DNA of 64,000 bases from Arabidopsis thaliana (lineage: Eukaryota; Streptophyta; Magnoliopsida; Brassicales; Brassicaceae): NCBI RefSeq assembly GCF_000001735.4, contig NC_003070.9, positions 22,243,971 through 22,307,970 of the forward strand, read 5' to 3'. A program made the translations under genes and the position numbers. Below, in pieces: positions 11,829 through 22,682 of the stretch (position 1 is its first letter; each line of letters starts with the position of its first letter). The notes beneath the pieces are model-generated. The model was not told the origin of the DNA and did not search any database. It saw nothing but the letters and a program-made list of their open reading frames with translations.

Positions 11829-14800
11829 AAGTGAGCAATAACATATTATTATCTGGGGTTCAACCCGTTATCTACCAATAATCCATTTTATGTAAGACTT
11901 TATAATTTTTTGGTGGACATGACTTTATGGTTCCTGGTTATATGGATATTTGTAAGGTAAATTTCCGTTTTTGGTTGACAAGACTTTATGGTTCCTAGGT
12001 ATACAGTTATTTTTTGAAATCGTAGTCGTAATACTCTTTCTTGGTTCCCTTGTTCCATCTACGGTAAACTCTGCAACCCTAGCTCTCTATGCCTAGTGAA
12101 CCCTTTTCCTTGCTCAATACTCTTTCCTGTCTAATTGAGTCTAGCCTTCTTTTTCTGACTTGATTAAAATCACACGACTTAAGTTTATGCGAACTCTTTA
12201 TTTTTTATAAAGTTAAGTTAACAACCCTGGTGATTTTAGAATTGGTGAGGAAGATATGATTAGCAAATTACAAGATTCTTTTTTATGTGATATATATGTA
12301 CTTATGATTCCCAAAAAAGGATGTGCTTACGACCAGCTTTTTGCCACATATGGATAAATCTTTGGCAATATATATGGCTCGATTGGATTTTGAGTTTAAT
12401 GGCCTTTCATAGATTATGCTAAAATTGGAGTATTTTCAATAGGTTTGATCACTGACTTAACTGGGTGCTTTACAAAGAGTTATGGTAAGGCATACTGTTT
12501 ATCAAAAAAAATAAAATTGTAAGGCATACAACTTCATACAAGATATGAAGATATCATATCGAGGTAGAAACAGGATCGCGAGTACTATACAAAGAATTAT
12601 TAGAGAATTCAACAGATATATGTTCAAGATAATACAAAGTACGATAGTGTTAAAAATACCTTCAAGTCTTCAACCATTTATACATCATGCGACAGATTAT
12701 TATTATACAATTCCTTAGAAGTATAATTAAAACAAAATAAATAGTTGTATTTTAGTGAAACTAGCCATATTGAATTTTGATCCGTTAATTACAGTTCTAT
12801 AACAATACGAAAATTAAATAATTGTCAATAATTACAAAAATGATCAAGATCAATGGATTACAAGGATTCAATGGGAGGACAAAGCCACTAAAGTTACTGT
12901 TTTATATTTAGCTGTGCTGCAATCATATGTCGATGAAACTTTAACTTTCATTACTAAAAATTTTCATCTTTACTGGGTTTCCACACTAAATTTGTTTCTT
13001 CTTTGCTTGTCTATTCCCTCAAACTAAATCATCATGGTTTGGGTGGGTCAAAGATTGCAACGGCTCTTCTCTGTCTATGCTTAACCCTTAATTAGTGTAC
13101 GCTTTGATGTCCTTTGAGATGGTTCTTACTTCTTAGCTATTTTGCTTGTATACAGTTGTTGAAGCTGGTAGAAAAAAACGAAAGAAAGAGATCTCTATTG
13201 GCACTTCTTGGCGGGAAAATAACAAATGCAAACATGGAAATTTGGGTTTGCCTGATCTAGAAATACAAAACGAAGATGTTTTTGTTTGTTTGTTTTTTTT
13301 CGGAACTTTAAACAGGAAAAAATTGTATAGATCATGAATCTTACAATGGTATATATAATAGAATATTTTGTTTCATGAAGCGATATGTGTTTTGTTCCTC
13401 GATTATCATGTCTTGCTATGGTTCTTATCTATACACTAATGAATGTTTCTTCTCTACTAAGTAGTAATTAAGTGCTATACGGGAGGGTCGTTTCGATTAT
13501 TCGATATATAGTTATTTCTTTTTTCTTAGATACTTATTTTGATTTCTATGATGCAAATAGTAGTATAAATATGCATTAATGCAATTATCTTCGCTTTCTT
13601 CCTTTCTAAGACGAATTGCTTAGCTTCTCGTTATTGTCTTTGAGTTGTTTCTCTCTCTCTCTCTCTATTTTGCAGCAACGTGAGGCTGTGTCTTTCCATG
13701 AGCAAGTGGTGAATCAATTTTCTCAGAGGTTATGTGTTTGGAGAAGTTATATTCACAACATCTCCAAAAATATGTATTTAAGACCATTTCAGGGATATCA
13801 AATTGGTCAAAATTTAGAAAATTGAAACTTCAAGAAACTACATTTTAATATATATACTTTCTCTTTAACCACGTAACCATTTCCTATTCCCATTATTCTT
13901 ATAAAAATCGTTCCACATTTCTGTATGTCCGTTAATGATTTTATGCAATCTAAAAAAAACTATACTATTTTATATTGTGAGTTGTTGTTTTATTCAATTA
14001 CCAATAATGTACTATTTAGTTGTTTTTAAAAAATGGCTAAATATGTTAGGCACAAAATTAAAGATACCTTCTACTATCATATTTGCCAAACACATATTTC
14101 CTTTCCTTATCCTCTTTAAACCATTACTCAAACACACCTTATTTTGTTCTTATATATTTTGAATATCCAAATTTAGTTTTTTTCAAATATCTCTATTGAT
14201 TATTACCATATATGATTTGTTGAAATTTATGTACATTTAATGCTTTGATTTTTTTAAATGCACTTTACATTTCTATATAAAACATTACATATATATATAT
14301 ATACATATATTAAAATGTAGTCATTTGAAATATTATACATAAAATTATTTATAAGATTGGAAAGCATAAAATTAAATATTATAAATGATCATTCATAAAA
14401 TTAAATAGCATAAGATTTACCTAGACTAGCAGGCAATTTTACCTAGTTTTGGTTAAAACTTACAATGTATCTCTCTTTCATAAAAAGTGTAATTTTGACA
14501 CATTTCACACATTAAAAATGAGTTAAACATACAAATATACCCTTATTTAATATACCCCTAATTATACCATAATGATTTAAATAGAAAATTTCTTTTAGCT
14601 TTAGACAAGAGGAAAATCTGAAAACTAGTTAAAATGTAAACGATATTATTTTGTGAATTGTGAAACGGATAGAATTGAACAAGAGTTGAGAAAAAAAAAC
14701 GGATACAATTTGAGCTTTTATTCTTGAAAGACAAAGAGTTAACAAAAAAAAAATCAATCATGAGTATTTCAAGTATTCTTTTATATTAACAGTAAATTAA

Positions 14801-15158
14801 ATACATATCATTATTTCGATTGACAATAAAGTTCATTAAATGTAATTAAAAAAAAATCACAACGTTTCGTTTTGTGGTCAATAAAATATTGAAGAAATTT
14901 GAAAGGGCGCTCACGACACGTTTCGTATAGCCTCTTTTTATTTTTCAACTTATTATAAAAACTGTCAAAGAGGAAGAAAATCTAGCGAGAAGATCTCTGG
15001 TCGTCAAATTGAAGGTTCTTCTTCTTCCTCTCTATCTCTACTAGGTAATCTCTAACCTAATCTCTGAACTCTCTTTCATACTTTGGATTATGTTTGATTA
15101 ATTAATAATAAATTAATAGTGTAGCTTTGTCCGAAATATAGGGTTTCCGGGAGAAGTC
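11829..15158. other. Intergenic between the two F-box/LRR genes
   Basis: 3.3 kb AT-rich spacer. It contains the second copy of the dispersed repeat (12333-12458) and the promoter and leader of the second F-box gene (about 14920-15158), homologous to that of the first. Around 13000-13830 composition is somewhat less AT-rich. A frame at 13616-13825 follows a CT-repeat/TTTTGCAG pattern resembling an intron end, but the protein is not recognisable. From 13830 to 14900 I see only AT-rich sequence. Confidence 0.55.
12333..12458. repeat. Dispersed repeat, copy 2
   Basis: Second member of the repeat pair described at 8207-8333, in the same orientation. The best preserved block is the end, CAATAGGTTTGATCACTGAC. 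It is non-coding and lies about 500 bp downstream of the stop codon of the first F-box/LRR gene. I did not find a third copy downstream of the paralogous F-box gene. Confidence 0.6.
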
Positions 15159-16556
15159 ATGGCTAGAACCGAAGTCTCAGGGAAAGATAGGTTAAGCGAT
15201 TTACCGTGTCATTTGCTATGTCGCATCCTCTCTAATCTCTCTACCAAGGAATCGGTTCGTACTAGCGTTTTGTCCCCTCGTTGGAGTAATCTCTGGTCGC
15301 TTGTTTCTGTTTTGGATTTGGATTTCCAAGATTTTAAAGGTGAACACGACATGGGAGAATTCATAGATAGCTTTATGGAATATCACGAAGAGTTAGGCTT
15401 GAAGTTGAAGAGCTTCAATATGTTTTATGATGCTAATGAGCACTTGCATGAGCCATTTGTGAGGAGGCTAAATAAAGTGGTTAGGCGTGGAGTTTGTGAT
15501 CTGAATATTCAGAATATGGTGGATGTTGATGTAGCATTAGTTAGGATGCCTCCCTCGCTTTATTCATGTGCTACTTTAGTGAATTTGATTCTCTACTGTG
15601 TTGTCTTTGATCATCCAAGATCAAAATCGGTTTCTTTACCTAGTGTGAAGAAAATGTATTTTGAGGGGGTCAAGTTTGATGGTGATTCTGTTCTGGAGAC
15701 TCTCATATCGCATAGTCCGGTTCTTGAGGAGTTAACCGTGATTCCGCATCCGGAGGATTATTTGGAAGTCATATGTGTTCGTTCTCAATCACTGGAGAGC
15801 TTTAGACTTGAGTCTAAGCGTTTTGAGTGTGACAATCCCAAAGTTGAAATCGATTCTCCAAGCCTTGAGTTTATGAGTATCTGTGATAAGAAACCTGAAA
15901 GCCTTAAAATACATAGAATTGGTCCTTTTGCGGAGGTAACCGTTGATGTTGAGTTTGATGTTGAGGATGATGATCCATTGGAGATATCTAAGATACGTAA
16001 GTTTCTCGTCGGGTTATCCACATTTCACGAACTGACCATCTCTGCTCGAACTCTAGAGGTACACATATGATTGGTGGATTAAATATAACATTAAGCTTGT
16101 ACAATTTTGTATATGGTGTTGACTTACTTTTTTTTTGGCTATACACAGTCCATCCATGACTACTCCAAGGTGGGACCATTGCCTCCATTCTCTAACTTGT
16201 TTGGCTTGGATGCTTCGTTAGTCGAATCTTCTTGGGAAGTTTTACCAGCCTTTCTTAGTTGCTGCATGAATCTAGATTCGCTCGTCATAGTGAGTTTCAT
16301 TTATTTGTCTATATTTCACGTAGTTACATTGAGATTCATATCCCAAGAAAACTTATCAAAAGTTTTATGTTACTAGGAACTTGACTGTGTTCCAGAGATG
16401 GAGGAGATTAAACTCTCACCAGTGCCTCAATGTGTCTTATCCTCTCTCGACTTTCTTCAGTTGAAGGCACCATCGACACCAAGTAAAATGAAACTTGCGA
16501 CATATTTTAGGAAGAAGTGTACACGCTTGACGAAAATGCTTTTAAGTGGGCAGTAA
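15159..16556 (+). CDS. F-box/LRR (RNI-like) protein, tandem paralogue
   Basis: Three exons, 15159-16058, 16149-16289 and 16377-16556, joined in phase 0, encode 406 residues. The start ATG lies in GTCATGGCTAGAACC, the same context as in the upstream paralogue. The F-box is at residues about 10-55 (DRLSDLPCHLLCRILSNLST, VLSPRWSNLW). LRR_2-type segments follow (CATLVNLILYCV, LPSVKKMYFEGV, SHSPVLEELTVI). The C-terminus (ATYFRKKCTRLTKMLL) matches the closing motif of FBD-type F-box proteins better than its paralogue, whose frame stops about six residues after the equivalent Tyr-Phe. Exon layout, leader sequence and protein all show tandem duplication. Predicted SCF substrate receptor with unknown target. 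Recalled as At1g60410. Confidence 0.88.
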
Positions 16557-18007
16557 CATCATCAAGAAAATGAAAAGGATTCCAAAGATATGCTGAAAGG
16601 TGTCAAGTTGTTATGTGTATAATGTCGTCTCTCCTAAATCAAGTTTACCTATCAACAGTTAATTATCAAATAATCTATTGTAAGACTTTTTAGATTTTCT
16701 TGTTAGACATGGCTTTATGTTTTCTAGTTTTTTTTTATGGATGTTCTTTAGTAAATTTCTATCTCTTAAAACAAAATTGAAATTCTATGTTGCAACTATA
16801 TGTAGGATTGATTATAAATTTTTATATTCTTTCATTGATTCTTACTCGTAAACTATATTGCAATGAGTAAACTTAAAAGTGAAGTATCTTGGACTTCATC
16901 CATGTTGTTACGGGTTGGATTCAACGTCAAAGTTTCGTTGAAAGTTTGTTGCTATAGTTTTCTATATATATATCACATGCATTGTAATTAGGTTGCTATA
17001 GTGTACAATACATGTAAAATATACAAAACTATAGCAACAAAGTTTTAGATACTTAATTGCTTCCTTTAATCTCAAACCATTTGGTTGAATCTATCAAGTA
17101 CACAGGACATATGCTCATTCAAATTGGGTAACTAAGAGCACCCCCAACGCTGGACTCTATGAAAATCCCTTAAAAACATACAAATAATAATATTTTAATC
17201 TTATTAGGGCTTCTGTATAATTTGACCAATAATAAAAACACATGTATATAATTTTCTCGAGACTGTCCCTTAAATAAAGAATTTTAGGGCCTCTCTCTCT
17301 TCTTACACTTACCTTTTAATTATTTTTCATTCTTTTTATCATTAGAAATTTTGTTAAGGGACCACCGTTGGTGGTCCTCTAATCACGCATGGAGTCTAGA
17401 CGAAATAAGAAACGCATTAATAAGACATATATTATTTTTTGGTGAAAGTATAATGTAGACAAAAAAAAAAGATAAAGCTTTTGTTTTCTTAGACATAACC
17501 CAAAGAACATACCATATATATAGCAGAATTAGATTAAAAACAGTCAGATCAGAAAACAAAACAATCTGAATAGCTAATTGCACAAAAAGCTAGGGTTTTG
17601 TTAAGGATTTTCCGAGTTTAATACCGGGAACTGATCCTCGTGAATTGTCGAGATAGCGCTTAATGTTTTGTAAATATTTAATATTAACCCCAAATATTCG
17701 ATTTTGACCAATTTATACCCCATCGAGATATTTCTACTGCTGACTTTTTAGTGTTTTGTATTTGACCTCGTTTGATGGACGAACCGGAATATAATTGTGT
17801 TGGTTGGTCAACCATTTGTTTTTAGCATTTTCTGGTCTTTAATTAATCGCTAAGTAATCTAATTCTGGATTAAGAAGAAAAAAAAACTTCAAAAGAGACG
17901 CTTTTATACAACGCTTTGAGCATTACTTGGCCCTCTCAAAAGAATACACAGACCAGTCTTCGTGTGCTCGTAATTGGCGATTCTCAAATTCGATCTCCGT
18001 ACAAACA
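16557..18007. other. Intergenic spacer with one MITE
   Basis: Holds the 3' flank of the F-box gene, a 244-bp MITE (17136-17379) and the promoter region of nucleoredoxin. No other gene is supported. Confidence 0.6.
17136..17379. mobile_element. PIF/Harbinger-like MITE (244 bp)
   Basis: The element begins GAGCACCCCCAACGCTGG and ends CCGTTGGTGGTCCTC. The ends are imperfect inverted repeats of about 18 bp, and a 3-bp direct repeat TAA flanks the element on both sides (17133-17135 and 17380-17382). A TWA target duplication with short terminal inverted repeats and no coding capacity fits a non-autonomous PIF/Harbinger element. The interior is AT-rich. A sister element of nearly the same length lies at 26368. 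Confidence 0.75.
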
Positions 18008-20273
18008 ATGGCCGAAACCTCGAAGCAAGTCAACGGCGACGATGCCCAGGATCTTCACTCGCTTCTTTCTTCTCCGGCGAGGGATTTCCTCGTTCGTAAT
18101 GACGGCGAACAGGTAAAATAGTTTTTGACGTGATTTTGAGTTTATGGTCTTCGATCGCAACTTCTTCTGATCTTCGATAACGATCCTGTGATTGTCTCGC
18201 GATTCTTTGAACCGACTCTTCTGGTTTACAGAATATAGATAGCTTCGTGTAGTTGATTGATTTGCTATAGATGACTTTAATCGATTGCTTTCAAGTGTTA
18301 AGATTCATTCAGTGCTTGGTCCTTTATTGATTTGGCTTGTGTCTATTTCACATGGCTTATGTTGTTTGGGTAGAGTTTAATTTTTTATGCATTTTTATGA
18401 TGTTTAGGTGAAAGTTGACAGCTTGTTAGGGAAGAAGATTGGATTGTATTTTTCAGCTGCTTGGTGTGGACCGTGTCAGCGGTTTACTCCACAGCTGGTG
18501 GAAGTCTACAACGAGCTCTCTTCGAAAGTTGGTTTTGAGATTGTGTTTGTGTCAGGTGATGAGGATGAAGAGTCATTTGGAGATTATTTCAGAAAGATGC
18601 CCTGGCTCGCTGTTCCGTTTACTGATTCGGAAACCCGTGACCGTTTGGATGAGTTGTTTAAGGTTAGGGGAATACCTAACCTAGTGATGGTTGATGATCA
18701 TGGTAAACTTGTGAATGAGAATGGTGTTGGGGTCATACGAAGCTATGGAGCTGATGCTTATCCTTTCACACCAGAGAAAATGAAGGAGATCAAAGAGGAT
18801 GAAGATAGAGCTCGGAGAGGACAGACCTTAAGATCTGTCTTGGTGACTCCTTCACGAGACTTTGTGATTTCGCCTGACGGAAACAAGGTGCACATTAATA
18901 GCTTGTGAGATCAGATTCTTTTTCGTCAATAGGAAGATTATATCTATACAAGACTCTTGCATTAGTTAGTTATTACGGACCTGTTTCTCTTTTGTTGACT
19001 TAATGAGACCGATCAATTGCATATTCATTAGGTACCCGTATCAGAGCTTGAGGGAAAAACCATTGGCCTTCTCTTCTCTGTGGCCTCTTACAGGAAATGC
19101 ACAGAGCTTACTCCAAAGCTTGTTGAGTTTTATACGAAGCTGAAGGAGAATAAGGAGGATTTTGAGATTGTGTTGATATCTCTTGAAGATGATGAGGAGT
19201 CTTTTAATCAAGACTTCAAGACCAAGCCATGGCTAGCATTGCCGTTCAACGACAAAAGTGGATCAAAATTGGCTCGGCATTTCATGCTGTCAACACTACC
19301 GACACTGGTCATTCTCGGCCCTGATGGAAAAACCCGTCACTCGAATGTCGCTGAAGCTATTGATGACTATGGAGTTCTTGCGTATCCTTTCACTCCAGAG
19401 AAGTTTCAAGAACTCAAGGAGCTAGAAAAGGCAAAGGTAGAGGCTCAAACGCTCGAGTCACTTCTTGTCTCAGGTGATCTCAACTACGTTCTCGGAAAAG
19501 ATGGGGCAAAGGTATAGCTCTCGATACCCTCTTCATTTTCTAAACACTGTTCTTCAAGGCTGATCTGAACCAACCTGTAAAAATTTGGCTTTCTTTGTTA
19601 GGTGCTTGTTTCGGATCTGGTGGGGAAGACTATTCTTATGTACTTCTCAGCTCACTGGTGTCCTCCTTGTCGCGCTTTTACACCAAAGCTTGTTGAAGTA
19701 TACAAGCAGATAAAGGAGCGGAATGAAGCGTTTGAATTGATCTTCATCTCCAGTGACCGTGACCAGGAATCATTCGATGAGTACTATTCGCAAATGCCGT
19801 GGCTGGCTCTTCCATTTGGTGATCCTAGGAAAGCATCCTTGGCAAAAACCTTTAAGGTTGGTGGGATCCCAATGCTAGCAGCTCTGGGACCAACTGGGCA
19901 AACCGTAACAAAAGAAGCAAGGGACCTTGTCGTAGCCCATGGAGCCGATGCTTACCCTTTTACTGAGGAACGTTTGAAGGAGATTGAAGCTAAGTACGAT
20001 GAGATAGCAAAAGATTGGCCTAAGAAGGTGAAACATGTTCTCCATGAAGAACATGAGCTAGAACTAACTCGTGTTCAGGTTTACACATGCGATAAGTGTG
20101 AGGAAGAAGGGACAATATGGTCTTACCATTGCGACGAATGCGACTTTGATCTTCACGCCAAGTGTGCTTTAAACGAGGACACAAAAGAAAACGGCGATGA
20201 GGCTGTGAAAGTTGGTGGCGACGAGTCCAAAGATGGTTGGGTTTGTGAAGGAAACGTATGCACCAAGGCCTGA
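18008..20273 (+). CDS. NRX1: Nucleoredoxin 1 (three thioredoxin-like domains plus zinc-binding tail)
   Basis: Four exons, 18008-18112, 18408-18887, 19032-19511 and 19602-20273, all phase 0, give 578 residues. Exons 2-4 each open with a thioredoxin-like module; exons 2 and 3 have identical length (480 nt), a sign of internal exon duplication. Domain 1 has the redox motif WCGPC and domain 3 WCPPC. Domain 2 has SYRKCT at that place and has lost the CxxC pair, so it is structural rather than catalytic. The C-terminus has a Cys/His-rich DC1-like zinc-binding segment ([20 protein letters not shown], then LHAKC). The family reduces protein disulfides in cytosol and nucleus; Arabidopsis NRX1 is known to protect catalase and to affect pollen fertility. 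Recalled as At1g60420. Confidence 0.95.
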
Positions 20274-20826
20274 TAGGTAGCTTCAGGCACAGTTATGTCA
20301 CTATGTGTATGCAAAGCTATTTCCTTTCTTTGTATAATTGCTAAGAGTGAGAATGTGTGGTTACAATCTGATATCTGATTAAGACCTTGGAGATAAACTC
20401 TGTTAATCTAAAGTAATAATAAAAGAATCTTCTTATTTAACTTTGATCTTGTATCAACAAATTTTATATTCCAACAGGAGTTGTATGAAACAATACATTG
20501 GCACACTCTATGTATATATCAAGAGATACAGAGAGAGAGCATTCTGCTCTCAGATGAAATTTTCGTCTTCCTGGTTCCAGTGGCTAACACCTATGCAGAG
20601 GAAGCTAAAGGTGGCGATTCTCATGATCTCCAGTGGCTTTGGATTCCCTCATTCGTAATGGGCAGCAAGCAAGGAAGAATAACCAGCTGCTAAATTATGA
20701 AAAAATCAGATCAAAAGAAAAACATTTTAAGCTTGAAATGTAGAACTGTTTGAGATGGATCTAAGATCACGTGGGATTTTGGATCCAGTAAACTAAAGTG
20801 ATACTTACCAGTGATTCTCTGTTTTA
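20274..20826. other. Convergent 3' spacer between NRX1 and ARPC3
   Basis: Contains the 3' UTRs of the two converging genes. Part of it (about 20583-20680) looks like a decayed copy of NRX1 exon 1 and is listed separately. Confidence 0.6.
20583..20680 (+). pseudogene. Possible relic of nucleoredoxin exon 1
   Basis: One frame reads AEEAKGGDSHDLQWLWIPSF. This parallels the NRX1 start ([20 protein letters not shown]) in spacing, including the G-D-x-x-D-L core. At DNA level GGCGATTCTCATGATCTCCA matches GGCGACGATGCCCAGGATCTTCA with small differences, and TTCGTAATG recurs near the end of both. No thioredoxin domain follows; ARPC3 starts downstream on the other strand. It may be what is left of a tandem nucleoredoxin copy. 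The similarity is short, so chance cannot be excluded. Confidence 0.35.
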
Positions 20827-21712
20827 TCATAGGACGACCACGTTCATGAATTTCCTCTTGGCGAATGCAAGCCACCATTTATTTGGTGTCCCGTTGGCTC
20901 TATATGCTACACTCAGTAACCTCCCACTTGTCTCCTCTCGAACCTGCTTAAGATAGTTCCTGAAAAGCTCTGACATTTGAAGCCAAACAGAACACAAGGC
21001 TAAGGACCAAGTAACTGAAAGAAAAATCAATAAGAGTTGTTTAGACATGTATATATACCTGCTTCGTCCTGGGACTGCGGAAGCGAAAAGAGACCTGGGA
21101 AAGGAAAGCCAGTTTCTCCAGGAACAGGAATATCTTCTAAACCCAAGTTGATAATCGCTTTAGTTCCAACAGCCAATGTTCTACAGCCTTCAAGCCTCTT
21201 TAACGCCACATTTATATAAAACGTCAAGTAAATAAGGAGCTTATCAGCAGGACTTTTGATATCAAAGTTTGTGAAGAAGACATTAGCACGAAAGAAGGTG
21301 ATTGCCTCGTCTACTATATCAGTTTTATCTGCATATAAAACCAACAATTTACAAAAGCTTTCGATCGCACAATTGAAAAAAATCACATGTTTTGATTAAT
21401 TACCTTGTTCTGAAACAGGTGCAGGACCTTTTATATGACTCTTGAGAGGAAGCAATGGACAACCACATGCCTTTGTTACTCCTTCTTCATCCACAAAACT
21501 CGAGTGATAAACCTGATCAGAGCATTTAATCACAAGGATTAAGGAAACAAAATGAGCATCGCAGAGTTAAATACTCCATGGAACCAAATCAAAGTGAAAC
21601 AAGCTCAATAAATAAAAAAAATCTCATCGAAGATCTAATCTAATTTCATTAGTTACAAAATGAAATGCGATTAATGCTAATTGAAAGATAAGAAAATGGT
21701 GATCCGTACCAT
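20827..21712 (-). CDS. ARPC3: ARP2/3 complex subunit 3 (p21-Arc)
   Basis: Four coding exons on the minus strand: 21712-21710 (only the ATG), 21512-21404, 21328-21059 and 20969-20827. The total is 174 residues, the usual length for ARPC3. The protein starts MVYHSSFVDEEGVTKACGCP, contains DIVDEAITFFRANVFF and LLIYLTFYINVALKRLEGC, and ends TPNKWWLAFAKRKFMNVVVL; these are conserved ARPC3 blocks. The Arp2/3 complex nucleates branched actin filaments and in Arabidopsis shapes trichomes and pavement cells together with the SCAR/WAVE complex. The first coding exon contributes a single codon, so the start is easily missed by automatic calls. Recalled as At1g60430. Confidence 0.93.
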
Positions 21713-22682
21713 TTTGTGCCGAATTTGAACAATGAAGCGATATCAGGAAGGAGAAGAATCGAATCGAAGGTAGATCTGCTGCAATTAAGATCTTGGATAT
21801 ATAAGAATCAGAATTTAGGTGAACGATTGATTCTATAGATGAAGAAAGAAAAAGTTTTTACCTAAACGAGATCAGATCAATTTCAACTTCTTTAGCGTCT
21901 ACGAAAGAGGAAAGACTGCGTAAAGTTCACACGGTGAAGAATCCTTCGTGATGTTGCGGCGGTCGGAGATTGTCTTATTGGGAAGCTTAATCGCCGGCTG
22001 AAGAAGAAATTGAAATGGAAAATCGACGAAGTAGGAAAAAGGAATGAAGAACAGAAGAAGAAGAAGACAGAGAGGTATGGATGACACGTGTAAGACTCCA
22101 TGAATGTGGTACATTGCTTCGTACCGGGAGTAACCAATGTTAAATCCGGCTTAGCTTTGATTTTTGAGTTTCTCGGTTTTTTTATTTGAAATTTGGTTTC
22201 TTATCGACCACTGGAATTAGGTACATCAAAAACCAAATAATGATGTGGTTCATTCTTCGGTTCAGTTTCGGGTTACATCAAAGTGGTTTGACCGGATTAA
22301 ACATTGATCTTCAATCAACAACAACAACAAAATGTCCATATAAGTGTCAAGTTTCTGTTATTTCTGCTGAATGGATAAAAACTTGTTACATAAGCAATAT
22401 ACAAAACTTAGTAAACAAAGGCTAAACAGAAATGCACAAATACTTGCAATGCACCGGACTAAACCGAGATTTAAAGAAGCTCTAGTGAGATTTAATAAGT
22501 GTGTTTGATTCTTTGTGTGATATATAGTACAAGTTACATTGGTCATACATGAATATTAATACGTGAATCATCTTACATAAATGTGTCTAACATTCAACAA
22601 ACTAGTAATGAGCAGCTCTTGACTCAAACAGTTGATTAAACATATTTCTACACTGAATTGATAATAATACAACTGGTGATAA
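21713..22682. other. Spacer between ARPC3 (5') and PANK1 (3')
   Basis: Holds the ARPC3 leader (about 21713-21900, with a possible leader intron), its promoter and the 3' flank of PANK1. Short frames at 21892-22137 are not supported by any family feature. Confidence 0.55.

Noticed and set aside
13616-13825. Frame preceded by CT-repeat and TTTTGCAG, as if an exon after an intron
   Set aside because: No recognisable protein, no clear partner exon upstream and no homologue I know. It could be a non-coding transcript, but the sequence alone does not support it.
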